Positions 1 through 6,328 are shown, numbered from the stretch's first letter. The stretch is 6,671 nucleotides of DNA from Thermodesulfovibrionia bacterium (GCA_947258735.1 CAMYJJ010000164.1:1-6671), one strand, 5' to 3'. Notes: a model not told the origin generated them from the sequence alone. Numbers and translations: made by a program.

Positions 1-2865
1 AAGGTTTCTCTGCAGCTGCTCTATCTTGTCCTCTTCAATGCTTTTGGTCCGTTTGTCTTTATTGGCGCCTTTTCTGGTAAATATCTTGACATCCAGCACC
101 GTTCCTTCAATCCCGGGGGGAACATACAGACAGTTTTCTCTGACCTCTTCAGCTTTTTCACCGAATATGGCCCTGAGAAGTTTTTCTTCCGGCGTGAGCT
201 GGGTCTCGCTTTTAGGAGTGACCTTGCCTACCAGGATATCGCCCGGTTTTATCTGAGCGCCTGTTCTGATAACTCCGCTTTCATCCAGCTCGCTCAGGGC
301 CTCCTCGCCGATATTGGGGATGTCTCTTGTTATTTCTTCAGGTCCGAGCTTGGTTTCCCTGGCTTCTATGGAAAACTCTTCTATATGGATCGAGGTGAAC
401 ACATCTTCCTTGACCATACGTTCGCTGACAATTATGGCGTCTTCAAAATTGTATCCGCCCCAGGGCATAAAAGCCACCAGCACATTTTTCCCCAAAGCAA
501 GTTCACCCAGGTCTGTGGCAGGTCCGTCAGCGATGACCTGGTTCTTTTTCACTCTGTCGCCTGCCCTGACAATGGGCTTCTGGTTAACACAGGTGGCCTG
601 GTTAGAACGGTAAAATTTAATAAGACTGTATATGTCAACTCCCCCGTCGTCACATCTGATAACGATCCTTGTCGCATCAACAGATTCGATGATTCCTGCC
701 CTTTTAGCAGCAATGATGACTCCTGAGTCACGAGCTGCAACTTCTTCAACACCGGTTCCCACTCTCGGTGCATTTGTCCGGAGAAGCGGAACAGCCTGAC
801 GCTGCATGTTTGATCCCATTAATGCCCTGTTGGCATCATCATTTTCCAGAAACGGGATCAGCGCAGCAGAAGCGCTTACAATCTGCTTTGGAGAAACATC
901 CATAAACTGGACTTCCTCGGGTGAGACGAGCTTAAAATCTCCGCCTACCCTGGCTGAGACAGTACCGCCTACCAGATTTCCTTTATCATCAATAGCTGAG
1001 GTGGCCTGTGCTATGACAAAGTTTTCTCCATCAATAGCTGAGAGATACTCGATCTTGTCCGTCACCTTTCCATCTTTAATCTTTCGGTAAGGTGATTCTA
1101 TAAAACCAAAATCATTCACTCTGGCGTATGAGGCCAGTGAAGTAATAAGACCGATATTCGGTCCTTCAGGTGTCTCAACAGGACAAATCCGCCCGTAATG
1201 AGTAGGGTGCACGTCCCTTACTTCAAACCCTGCCCTTTCTCTTGTCAGACCTCCGGGACCGAGGGCACTTAACCTTCTCTTGTGAGTGATCTCGGAAAGC
1301 GGGTTTGTCTGGTCCATAAACTGACTCAGCTGACTGGAGCCAAAGAATTCCTTGATGACCGCAATAACCGGTTTGGCATTAATAATGTCATGGGGCATTG
1401 CTGTCTCAAGCTCGGTCAGGGTCATTTTTTCCTTTATGGCCCTCTCCATTCGTACAAGACCGATCCTGAACTGGTTCTCAAGGAGCTCCCCTACTGCCCT
1501 GACCCTCCTGTTTCCAAGGTGGTCAATATCATCTACCTCACCTTTGCCGGCCCTCAGATCAAAGAGATAGCGGAGAATTTCGATAATGTCCTTTTCAGTC
1601 AGGACCCTGGTGTCCAGAGGCACGTCCAGACCAAGGCGTTTATTGAGTTTAAGTCTTCCCACAACAGAAAGGTCGTATCTTTTAGGTTCAAAGAACAGGC
1701 CTTCAAAGAGTTTCTGGGCGTCCTTGATCGATGGGGGTTCTCCTGGTCTGAGTTTCTTATAAATTTCAACCAGTGCTTCATCTGTCGTGTTGACCTTGTC
1801 TAGCTTAAGCGTATCTCTCAATGATGGGAGGTAACGAATGCCGTCGATAAAGAGTAACTGGAGAGAAGAAATATTCATGGAGAAAATGTGCTCGGCAATT
1901 TCCTCTGTGATCTGCTCATTGCTCTCAAGTAAGACTTCGCCTGTTTCAGGGTCAATAATATCAGTAAGGGTAACCCTGTCAACAAGCTCTTCCCGGGAAA
2001 TAGGGATTTCCTTGATACCAGCTGCTTCTATCTTCTTTAGGGCAGCCTTTGTAATTCTCCCGCCTTCTTTTACCAACACCTCTTTTGATCTGGGGGTTTC
2101 AATATTCTTGAAAGCCCTCAGTCCGGCGAGGACCGGTGTTACCTGGCGAGTGGCATTACCCTTATTGATTTTTATTTCTTCTATGGGATAGTACGTTCTC
2201 AGTATCTTTTCTTCAGAAAAACCAAGGGCTTTCAGGATAATCGTTGCATGAAGCTTTTTCCGGCGGTCAATTCGGACAAAAAGTGTGTCTTTTGTATCGA
2301 ACTCAAAATCAAACCAGGACCCTCTTGCAGGAATTATCCTGGCAGAAAAGATAACCTTGCCGCCGGCCTGGGATTTCCCCTTGTCATGGCTGAAGAGAAT
2401 TCCAGGGGAACGATGCAGCTGACTGACCACAACTCTCTCAACTCCATTTATGACAAATGTCCCGGTCCCGGTCATCAGAGGCAGTTCGCCAATATAGACT
2501 TCCTGCTGCCTTGATTCTTTCAGTCTTTTCTCTCCTGATTCTCCTTTTTCCCACAGGTTCAGCTTGACCCTGATTTTTAATGGAGATGCATAGTTGATGC
2601 CCTTTTCCAGGGACTCTCTTAAATCATATTTAGGAGGTCCGATTACATACTCTAAAAACTCAATCGAGGCAGTTTCATTGTAATCGACAATCGGGAACAC
2701 ACTGTTGAAAGCCCCCTGTAGTCCGCTGTCTTCCCTTTTGTCCGGATGAATTTTCTCCTGTATGAAACGGTCAAAAGAACGTCTCTGAATTTCTATAAGA
2801 TTGGGAATTGCCAGTATCTGCGGGGACTTCCCAAAATTTTTTCTTACCCTTAGAGCTTCCGCCAT
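1..2865 (-). CDS. rpoB: DNA-directed RNA polymerase beta subunit, 3' end cut off by the window edge
   Basis: This is the beta subunit of RNA polymerase, which forms one side of the active-site cleft and the rifampicin pocket. The frame is open for 955 codons from the ATG at 2863-2865 to base 1, about 70% of a usual 1340-1380-residue protein. The N-terminus reads [15 protein letters not shown]. The rifampicin region lies near residues 509-575. It has Asp518, His528 and Ser533, equivalent to E. coli 516, 526 and 531, followed by PTHYGR and the [11 protein letters not shown] motif. The pair Glu808-Asp809 in YNFED matches E. coli Glu813-Asp814. Numbering only two off E. coli implies that the Gram-negative lineage-specific insertion before the Rif region is present. 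The last residues match the region around E. coli 955. The catalytic lysines and C-terminus lie outside. An AAGGAGA ribosome site sits five to six bases before the ATG. It follows rplL after 114 bp and is probably cotranscribed with it. Confidence 0.98.
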   Translation of the reverse strand, partial: MAEALRVRKNFGKSPQILAIPNLIEIQRRSFDRFIQEKIHPDKREDSGLQGAFNSVFPIVDYNETASIEFLEYVIGPPKYDLRESLEKGINYASPLKIRVKLNLWEKGESGEKRLKESRQQEVYIGELPLMTGTGTFVINGVERVVVSQLHRSPGILFSHDKGKSQAGGKVIFSARIIPARGSWFDFEFDTKDTLFVRIDRRKKLHATIILKALGFSEEKILRTYYPIEEIKINKGNATRQVTPVLAGLRAFKNIETPRSKEVLVKEGGRITKAALKKIEAAGIKEIPISREELVDRVTLTDIIDPETGEVLLESNEQITEEIAEHIFSMNISSLQLLFIDGIRYLPSLRDTLKLDKVNTTDEALVEIYKKLRPGEPPSIKDAQKLFEGLFFEPKRYDLSVVGRLKLNKRLGLDVPLDTRVLTEKDIIEILRYLFDLRAGKGEVDDIDHLGNRRVRAVGELLENQFRIGLVRMERAIKEKMTLTELETAMPHDIINAKPVIAVIKEFFGSSQLSQFMDQTNPLSEITHKRRLSALGPGGLTRERAGFEVRDVHPTHYGRICPVETPEGPNIGLITSLASYARVNDFGFIESPYRKIKDGKVTDKIEYLSAIDGENFVIAQATSAIDDKGNLVGGTVSARVGGDFKLVSPEEVQFMDVSPKQIVSASAALIPFLENDDANRALMGSNMQRQAVPLLRTNAPRVGTGVEEVAARDSGVIIAAKRAGIIESVDATRIVIRCDDGGVDIYSLIKFYRSNQATCVNQKPIVRAGDRVKKNQVIADGPATDLGELALGKNVLVAFMPWGGYNFEDAIIVSERMVKEDVFTSIHIEEFSIEARETKLGPEEITRDIPNIGEEALSELDESGVIRTGAQIKPGDILVGKVTPKSETQLTPEEKLLRAIFGEKAEEVRENCLYVPPGIEGTVLDVKIFTRKGANKDKRTKSIEEDKIEQLQRNL

Positions 2866-2882
2866 AATTCTCCTTTGAAGAA

Positions 2883-2912
2883 GGATTCCAGGATTCCAGG
2901 ATTCCAGGATTC
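2883..2912. repeat. 8-bp tandem repeat, 3.75 copies of GGATTCCA, in the rplL-rpoB gap
   Basis: The plus strand shows three perfect copies of GGATTCCA (2883-2890, 2891-2898, 2899-2906) and a partial fourth, GGATTC (2907-2912). The array ends about 18 bp upstream of the rpoB start codon, just before its ribosome binding site, so it lies in the transcribed leader of rpoB. The repeat is seen directly. Its function, if any, is unknown. Confidence 0.95.
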
Positions 2913-2947
2913 ATGTAAATGATATATCTATTCCACCACGTGAATCC
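2907..2947 (-). other. Inverted repeat that can form a hairpin in the rplL-rpoB spacer
   Basis: GGATTCA at 2907-2913 (plus strand) is perfectly complementary to TGAATCC at 2941-2947, giving a 7-bp stem with two further pairs after a single mismatch. Because GGATTC recurs four times in the adjacent octamer array, the arm at 2941-2947 could pair with several alternative copies. The pairing is seen in the sequence; any role in processing or in access to the rpoB ribosome site is inference. Confidence 0.5.
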
Positions 2948-2953
2948 CCGGCC

Positions 2954-2974
2954 CCTTGGTCCTTGGACCCTTGA
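2954..2974. repeat. Short degenerate CCTTGG-word repeat, about 7-bp period
   Basis: Just after the rplL stop (in transcription order) the plus strand reads CCTTGGT, CCTTGGA, CCCTTGA at about 7-bp spacing. It includes a small GGTCC/GGACC inverted repeat with a two-base centre. It is short and the third unit is imperfect, so this is a weak repeat. It resembles in style the clearer arrays in the other gaps of the window. Confidence 0.5.
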
Positions 2975-2979
2975 TTAAT

Positions 2980-3360
2980 TTATTTTAATTCTACGACTGC
3001 GCCCTGTTCCTCGAGTTTTGCCTTAATAGCGTCTGCTTCATCTTTTGCAACACCGGTTTTCACTGGCTGCGGAGCGCCGTCAACAAGCTCTTTTGCTTCC
3101 TTAAGTCCGAGACTTGTCAGTTCTCTGACAGCCTTGATAACCTGGATCTTTTTGTCCCCGGCTGCCGACAGAATGACATCAAAACTTGTCTTTTCCTCAG
3201 CTGCTGCTTCAGCTGCTGCTGGCGCACCTGCTGCTGCCACAGCTACCGGAGCTGCTGCTGTTACATCGTAACGCTCTTCAAACTCTTTGATGAATTCAGA
3301 CATCTCAAGAATGGTCATCTTGTCGATGTATTCAAATACCTGGTCTTTTGTTGTAGACAT
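2980..3360 (-). CDS. rplL: 50S ribosomal protein L7/L12
   Basis: L7/L12 is the multicopy ribosomal stalk protein. It recruits and stimulates the GTPases EF-Tu, EF-G, IF2 and RF3. The 126-residue product has the standard three parts. Residues 1-33 form the dimerisation and L10-binding domain. Residues 35-55 form an Ala/Pro-rich flexible hinge. From about residue 57 comes the globular C-terminal domain, with the conserved stretch [12 protein letters not shown] at 71-82 and [14 protein letters not shown] at 84-97, which contacts the GTPases. The length is normal for the family. The ATG at 3358-3360 has a strong AGGAGG at 3365-3370, four bases upstream. It lies 35 bp after rplJ, as expected for the L10-L12 pair. 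It is probably translated from the same transcript, at a higher rate than rplJ given its better start. Confidence 0.98.
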   Translation of the reverse strand: MSTTKDQVFEYIDKMTILEMSEFIKEFEERYDVTAAAPVAVAAAGAPAAAEAAAEEKTSFDVILSAAGDKKIQVIKAVRELTSLGLKEAKELVDGAPQPVKTGVAKDEADAIKAKLEEQGAVVELK

Positions 3361-3395
3361 TTATCCTCCTATTTAAAAAATAAATTAAATGTTAA

Positions 3396-3932
3396 TCAGT
3401 TGTCAGTTTGGTTTTTCTTTTCTTTTAAAGCTTCCATTGCATAGGCAAACCTGGTCAATGTAGCGCTCAGAAGCCCTGCAAGCTTTGTCGCAGGGGCTTT
3501 CATGGCTCCAGCGAGCATAGACAGCTGGACCTCCTTCGGCGGAAGCTTTGCAATACTCATCAGTTCATTAAGCGAATATACACTGCCTTCTACTACACCT
3601 CCCTTGACTTCCAGCTTGTCATTGGTCTTGTTGAATTCCAGCACTTTTTTAACGACCAGCACCGGATCATCATACCCAACGGCAATCCCTATAGGACCGG
3701 CAAGGATCTCCTTTGCCTGGTCTACAGGAGTTCCTTCAGCAGCTATCAGGGCAAGGGTGTTCTTGACCACTCTGTACTCAAGTGCAGATTCGCGGAGACT
3801 GTTTCTCAGCCCTGTTATCTCTTCCACATTGAGTCCCCGGTAATCAGTAAATACAATCCCTTTCGCATTTTCGAACTTTTTCTGAAGTTCCGAAACTACC
3901 TGTGTCTTCTCTGTCTTGTTCAGATTATCCAC
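3396..3932 (-). CDS. rplJ: 50S ribosomal protein L10 (start uncertain: GTG 3932 or CTG 3923)
   Basis: L10 anchors the L7/L12 dimers to 23S rRNA at the base of the stalk. With L12 it represses its own mRNA. Counted from GTG the product is 178 residues. It has YRGL at 31-34, RVVKNTLALIA at 54-64 and GGVVEG at 111-116. A C-terminal helix, roughly residues 137-173, is the usual L12-binding region. The start is odd. The coordinates given use the only canonical codon (GTG, 3930-3932), and an in-frame TAA four codons upstream (3942-3944) rules out anything longer. However, the AGGAGG at 3932-3937 shares its last base with that GTG. The same AGGAGG lies eight bases before an in-frame CTG (3921-3923). 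Starting there gives 175 residues beginning (M)NKTEKTQVVSEL, the usual L10 start pattern. The identity is certain; the start is not. Confidence 0.97.
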   Translation of the reverse strand: MDNLNKTEKTQVVSELQKKFENAKGIVFTDYRGLNVEEITGLRNSLRESALEYRVVKNTLALIAAEGTPVDQAKEILAGPIGIAVGYDDPVLVVKKVLEFNKTNDKLEVKGGVVEGSVYSLNELMSIAKLPPKEVQLSMLAGAMKAPATKLAGLLSATLTRFAYAMEALKEKKNQTDN

Positions 3933-3937
3933 CTCCT
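3932..3937 (-). promoter_or_regulatory. Shine-Dalgarno site AGGAGG that decides the rplJ start
   Basis: A perfect AGGAGG, preceded by an A-run, overlaps the GTG codon normally taken as the rplJ start and lies eight bases from the in-frame CTG at 3921-3923. A ribosome bound here could not use the GTG at any normal spacing, so the site points to CTG initiation. Confidence 0.8.
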
Positions 3938-3958
3938 TTTTTTATCAGAGACTTCAGT

Positions 3959-4008
3959 AAAAAAAGCAGTAAGCAGTGGGTTGGGGACACTTTTTATATG
4001 ACCTTACT
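3959..4008 (-). terminator. Possible weak attenuator upstream of rplJ
   Basis: In the transcript, AGTAAG (plus-strand 4003-4008) can pair with CTTACT (3968-3973). An inner AGTG/CACT pairing is possible, and after two bases there is a run of seven U (3959-3965). The stem is only 6 bp with a long interrupted loop, so as an intrinsic terminator it is weak. Its position between the L10-binding leader and the rplJ ribosome site is where an attenuator would be expected. This is inference from position and the U-run. Confidence 0.25.
3964..3977. repeat. Two tandem AAGCAGT heptamers before rplJ
   Basis: Plus-strand AAGCAGT occurs twice in direct tandem (3964-3970 and 3971-3977), about 30 bp upstream of the rplJ ribosome binding site. 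Only two copies are present, so alone it would be unremarkable. It is listed because the same unit length appears in two longer arrays elsewhere in the window. Confidence 0.6.
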
Positions 4009-4034
4009 TTCCCTAAACTTCCCGTTTTATACCC

Positions 4035-4148
4035 AAGTCTATGCAGGATGACCATGAGCGGTCCTGTTATGTAATTCCGTTAGCCCCTGTAAGTCAGGGT
4101 ATATGAAAGGCTGGAAGGCCACGGATTTACACCTGCAGTCTCTGACTT
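4035..4148 (-). ncRNA. L10-binding mRNA leader (autoregulatory element of rplJL)
   Basis: The transcript between rplA and rplJ folds like the ribosomal L10 leader. An outer helix AAGUC/GACUU (4144-4148 with 4035-4039) is followed by an asymmetric, A/G-rich internal loop. Next comes the helix UGCAGG/CCUGCA (4132-4137 with 4042-4047). An 11-bp helix with one mismatch joins 4121-4131 to 4070-4080 and encloses small hairpins at 4109-4120 and 4085-4099. A last hairpin, GACC/GGUC, lies within 4044-4066. The sequence around the internal loop, AGAGACUGCAGGUG with AUCCUGC, matches what I recall of the family consensus. In this family the L10-(L12)4 complex binds the leader and represses rplJL. Homology to the Rfam family is from memory; the pairings are seen directly. 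Confidence 0.82.
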
Positions 4149-4154
4149 AATTAA

Positions 4155-4200
4155 TATGTTCTCAGGTGGTAGCTCAATGAAACTACCAACTGAAAACATA
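4155..4200 (-). other. Long 18-position hairpin just upstream of the L10 leader
   Basis: Plus-strand 4155-4172 and 4183-4200 are near-perfect inverted repeats with a 10-base loop. In the minus-strand RNA 16 of 18 positions are Watson-Crick pairs, one is G-U and one is a mismatch. There is no U-run after it, so it is not a classical intrinsic terminator. It begins 18 bases after the rplA stop and ends 6 bases before the outer helix of the L10 leader. It may be a processing or stabilising hairpin separating rplKA from rplJL mRNA; that role is inference. Confidence 0.7.
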
Positions 4201-4205
4201 TTGCC

Positions 4206-4234
4206 TTTATATCACAGTTTATACTGATGATAAA
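4206..4234 (-). promoter_or_regulatory. Possible extended -10 promoter at the rplA end, for rplJL
   Basis: On the minus strand TGATATAAA (TATAAA at 4206-4211 preceded by TGA) resembles an extended -10 element. At 17 bp upstream there is only a poor -35 (TTTATC, 4229-4234). A start about seven bases downstream would fall at the first base of the long hairpin at 4155-4200. A promoter between rplA and rplJ exists in E. coli and many other bacteria, but here the evidence is only this weak match. Confidence 0.25.
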
Positions 4235-4908
4235 CTGGAAACCATTACCGGAACACCCACACCCATTGTTGATGATATGGAGATTTTCTTAAGGTACTTG
4301 CCTTTGCTTGACGAAGGCTTGGCCTTTTCAAGGGATGAAATCACTGTCCTGGCATTCTCAATGAGCTTATCTTCATCAAAGGATACCTTGCCAATGGAAA
4401 CATGAATAACACCGGCTTTTTCGGTCCTGAAATCTGCCTTTCCTGCAGTAATGTCCTGGACCGCCTTTCCTACATCAAAGGTAACGGTACCTGATTTCGG
4501 GTTAGGCATCAACCCCCTCGGACCAAGGACCTTTCCAAGCTTTCCCACAAGACCCATAACATCCGGTGTGGCTACGACCTTGTCAAATTCAAGCCATCCG
4601 CCGCTTACTTTTTCAACCAGGTCTTCTGCGCCAACTATAGCAGCACCTGCCTTTTCAGCTTCTGTCGCTTTTTCTCCCTTTGCAAAGACAGCAACTCTGA
4701 CCTTTTTACCAAGACCATGGGGTAATACAACACTTCCCCTTACCATCTGGTCTGATTTCCGCGGGTCGACCCCGAGATTAATAGCAAGATCTACCGTCTC
4801 ATCATTCTTTGTATGCTTCAGTTCTTTGACAAAACCAACTGCTTCTTTGATATCATATTGTTTTGTCTTATCTATTTTTGCTTTGGCTTCATTATGTTTC
4901 TTACTCAT
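4219..4908 (-). CDS. rplA: 50S ribosomal protein L1
   Basis: L1 binds helices of 23S rRNA to form the mobile L1 stalk, which helps move deacylated tRNA out of the E site. In many bacteria it also represses the rplKA mRNA. The product is 229 residues, a normal length. The family signature [14 protein letters not shown] is at 129-142, and the C-terminal MGVGVPV stretch is at 215-221. The ATG at 4906-4908 has GGAGG at 4913-4917, four bases upstream. The gene follows rplK after 34 bp, so the two probably share a transcript. Its stop codon (TAA, 4219-4221) lies inside a small perfect inverted repeat (4215-4222 with 4230-4237). I did not recognise an L1-binding site in the rplK leader. Confidence 0.98.
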   Translation of the reverse strand: MSKKHNEAKAKIDKTKQYDIKEAVGFVKELKHTKNDETVDLAINLGVDPRKSDQMVRGSVVLPHGLGKKVRVAVFAKGEKATEAEKAGAAIVGAEDLVEKVSGGWLEFDKVVATPDVMGLVGKLGKVLGPRGLMPNPKSGTVTFDVGKAVQDITAGKADFRTEKAGVIHVSIGKVSFDEDKLIENARTVISSLEKAKPSSSKGKYLKKISISSTMGVGVPVMVSSLSSV

Positions 4909-4942
4909 TTTGCCTCCGTTTAATAAATCAAAATTACTTTTA

Positions 4943-5368
4943 CTATTCCTGTACTGTCACGCCCATGCTTCTTGCGGTTCCCTTAATCGTTTCAGCTGCC
5001 TTTTCTACATCAAAAGCATTCAGGTCCGGCATCTTGGTCTTTGCGATCTCCCTTATCTGATCCATGGTAAGTTCACCCACTTTATCTTTATTGGGAACCC
5101 CTGATCCCTTTACAATACCGGCAGCTTTTTTAATGAGCTCTGAAGCGGGCGGTGTTTTAAGAATGAATGAAAAGGACCTGTCTTTATATATCGAGAGAAC
5201 AGCCGGGATAATCGTGTCTCCCAAAGACTTGGTCTGTGCATTAAAGGCCTTGCAAAAATCCATTATATTGATACCGTGCGGACCCAGGGCCGGTCCTATC
5301 GGCGGGGCCGGGTTGGCCTTGCCTGCCGGTATCTGCAGTTTTACTATTGCCATTACTTCTTTAGCCAT
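4943..5368 (-). CDS. rplK: 50S ribosomal protein L11
   Basis: L11 binds the GTPase-associated region of 23S rRNA at the base of the L7/L12 stalk and is needed for RelA-dependent stringent response. The product has 141 residues, the usual length. The N-terminal domain (about 1-70) carries the proline-rich [12 protein letters not shown] segment at 19-30. Its prolines 22, 23 and 26 match the positions where substitutions give thiostrepton resistance, so this protein looks like the sensitive type. The C-terminal RNA-binding domain has PNKDKVG at 92-98 and GTARSMG at 130-136. The start ATG (5366-5368) has GGAGG at 5374-5378, five bases upstream. It lies 88 bp after nusG, with a repeat-bearing spacer between them, and 34 bp before rplA. 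Confidence 0.98.
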   Translation of the reverse strand: MAKEVMAIVKLQIPAGKANPAPPIGPALGPHGINIMDFCKAFNAQTKSLGDTIIPAVLSIYKDRSFSFILKTPPASELIKKAAGIVKGSGVPNKDKVGELTMDQIREIAKTKMPDLNAFDVEKAAETIKGTARSMGVTVQE

Positions 5369-5391
5369 CTAAACCTCCAAAAGTTATTGTC

Positions 5392-5451
5392 CGCAGATTA
5401 CACTGATTTATAAAGATTTAAAAAATCTGTCCTATCTGCGAAATCTGTGGA
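5392..5451. repeat. ATCTG-word array (9-bp period) with nested inverted repeats, nusG-rplK gap
   Basis: On the plus strand three units beginning ATCTG recur at exact 9-bp spacing (5425-5433, 5434-5442, 5443-5451). Their reverse complements appear in the left half: CGCAGAT at 5392-5398 pairs with ATCTGCG at 5434-5440, and AGATTT at 5414-5419 pairs with AAATCT at 5423-5428 around a 3-bp centre. The result is an AT-rich, palindrome-like block filling most of the 88-bp spacer. From memory, similar ATCTGTG/ATCTGCG words occur repeatedly between genes in several environmental lineages; this was not checked. Confidence 0.75.
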
Positions 5452-5456
5452 TTTAT

Positions 5457-5981
5457 TTATGTTTTCTCAACCTGCAAATAGTTCAGTTCCACAGGAGTCT
5501 GTCTCCCGAAGATTGTTACCATGACACGAAGTTTGCTGTGGTCTTCATCGATCTCATCAACAAAGCCGTTAAAATTGGCAAAGGCGCCGTCTATAATTCT
5601 TACGCTGTCACCCCTGTCAAAATTCGCCTTGACCTGGGTGGCAGGACCTTCTTCAATCTGCTGAACAATTATATCTATTTCTTCCTGCTGTACTGGAGTA
5701 GGGCGCTCACCTCCTACGAATCCAGTCACCCTGGGGGTACTGCTTACAATATGCCAGGTCTCATCATTCAATTCCATCTCTACAAGGATATAGCCGGGAT
5801 AAAATTTCTTGGTAGATTCCTTCTTTTTTCCTGATTTAAGCTCTATCACCTTTTCCGTGGGAATCAGAATCTGGCTGATTTTTTCGCTCAGACCCCGTCT
5901 CCGGGCATTATCTTCAATTGTTGTTTTTACCTTCTCCTCAAATCCGGAGTAGGTGTGTACGACATACCATTGATTTGACAT
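5457..5981 (-). CDS. nusG: Transcription termination/antitermination factor NusG
   Basis: NusG binds the RNA polymerase clamp, aids processive elongation, and links polymerase to Rho or to ribosomal S10. The 174-residue product has the two standard domains. The NGN domain covers about 4-108 and includes WYVVHTYSGFE at 5-15 and KFYPGYILVEM at 59-69. A linker follows, and a KOW domain covers about 122-172, with the KOW core GDSVRIIDGAFANFNG at 124-139. There is no extra inserted domain. The ATG at 5979-5981 has AGGAGA at 5986-5991, four bases upstream. The secE stop codon TAG (5990-5992) lies inside that ribosome site and the genes are 8 bp apart, so translation is probably coupled. This is the housekeeping NusG rather than a specialised RfaH-like paralogue, judged by its operon and its match to the family. 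Confidence 0.98.
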   Translation of the reverse strand: MSNQWYVVHTYSGFEEKVKTTIEDNARRRGLSEKISQILIPTEKVIELKSGKKKESTKKFYPGYILVEMELNDETWHIVSSTPRVTGFVGGERPTPVQQEEIDIIVQQIEEGPATQVKANFDRGDSVRIIDGAFANFNGFVDEIDEDHSKLRVMVTIFGRQTPVELNYLQVEKT

Positions 5982-5989
5982 TGATTCTC

Positions 5990-6175
5990 CTACTGAACTA
6001 ACATTCCGATTAGTTTTGAAAGCAGCATATCTATTAAACCTAGAAACACTGCTATAATTATTACCAGTACCACCACGACTTTTGTTGAGCCGATCACCTC
6101 ATCCCGTGACGGAAATGTGACTTTTTTAAGCTCAATCTTTACTTCTTTAAAAAACTGCCTGATCTTTCCAAACAC
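5990..6175 (-). CDS. secE: Protein translocase subunit SecE
   Basis: SecE clamps and stabilises SecY in the SecYEG channel of the inner membrane. The product is 61 residues, the short single-helix form found in most bacteria; E. coli SecE has two extra helices. An amphipathic N-terminal helix (about 3-18) leads to the conserved ELKKVTFPSRDE stretch at 15-26. One hydrophobic membrane segment follows at about 33-52. The start is GTG (6173-6175), with AAAGGA at 6183-6188 seven bases upstream. No ATG gives a comparable product. It sits 33 bp after tRNA-Trp and directly before nusG, the common secE-nusG pair. It was identified from the motif and from gene order. Confidence 0.96.
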   Translation of the reverse strand: MFGKIRQFFKEVKIELKKVTFPSRDEVIGSTKVVVVLVIIIAVFLGLIDMLLSKLIGMLVQ

Positions 6176-6208
6176 GATATATTCCTTTACAATTTAAAAT
6201 TGCAAATA

Positions 6209-6285
6209 TGGCAGGCCAGGAGGGATTCGAACCCCCAACCCTCGGATTTGGAGTCCGATGCTCTACCAATTAGAGCTACTGGCCT
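6209..6285 (-). tRNA. trnW: tRNA-Trp, anticodon CCA
   Basis: The minus strand folds into a full cloverleaf of 77 bases including the encoded CCA (6209-6211). The acceptor stem AGGCCAG/CTGGCCT is perfect, with discriminator G. The D stem is GCTC/GAGC, and the anticodon stem TCGGA/TCCGA holds the loop CTCCAAA with anticodon CCA, for Trp. The variable loop has 5 bases. The T stem GGGGG/CCCTC has one G-T pair and the loop TTCGAAT. It lies between rpmG and secE, a common place for tRNA-Trp in bacteria, and is probably cut from a shared transcript. Confidence 0.98.
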
Positions 6286-6293
6286 ATGCCAAT

Positions 6294-6328
6294 AAATTCC
6301 AAATTCCAAATTTCAAATTACAAATTCC
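6294..6328. repeat. Five tandem 7-bp units AAATTnC between tRNA-Trp and rpmG
   Basis: The plus strand reads AAATTCC, AAATTCC, AAATTTC, AAATTAC, AAATTCC in exact register, 35 bp in all. The array starts 9 bp from the 5' end of the tRNA. Outside it, TGGAATTTG at 6354-6362 is the inverse of CAAATTCCA at 6321-6329, so a 9-bp stem with a 24-base loop can form. The rest of the 82-bp gap shows nothing else I can name. Confidence 0.9.

Noticed and set aside
549..773. 74-codon minus-strand open frame
   Set aside because: It is in a different frame within rpoB, whose own frame is uninterrupted here.
1282..1803. 173-codon plus-strand open frame
   Set aside because: It is antisense to the rpoB Rif region and upstream part, has no ribosome site, and gives a product with no recognisable family. 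It is a shadow of the rpoB codon pattern.
1..2865. Frameshift or truncation of rpoB
   Set aside because: The start codon, the Rif-region residues, the YNFED motif and the last codon at base 1 are all in one frame. The gene simply runs off the window.
2881..2912. CRISPR-like array
   Set aside because: The repeats are 8 bp and directly abutting with no spacers, so this is a simple tandem repeat.
4451..5104. 217-codon plus-strand open frame across rplA and rplK
   Set aside because: It is antisense to two universal ribosomal protein genes and their spacer, and has a low-complexity Ser/Pro/Phe-rich product. It is a shadow of the real genes.
6190..6203. Small AT palindrome (CAATTT/AAATTG) between tRNA-Trp and secE
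   Set aside because: It has a 5-6 bp AT-only stem with almost no loop, too weak to call a terminator or operator in an AT-rich spacer.
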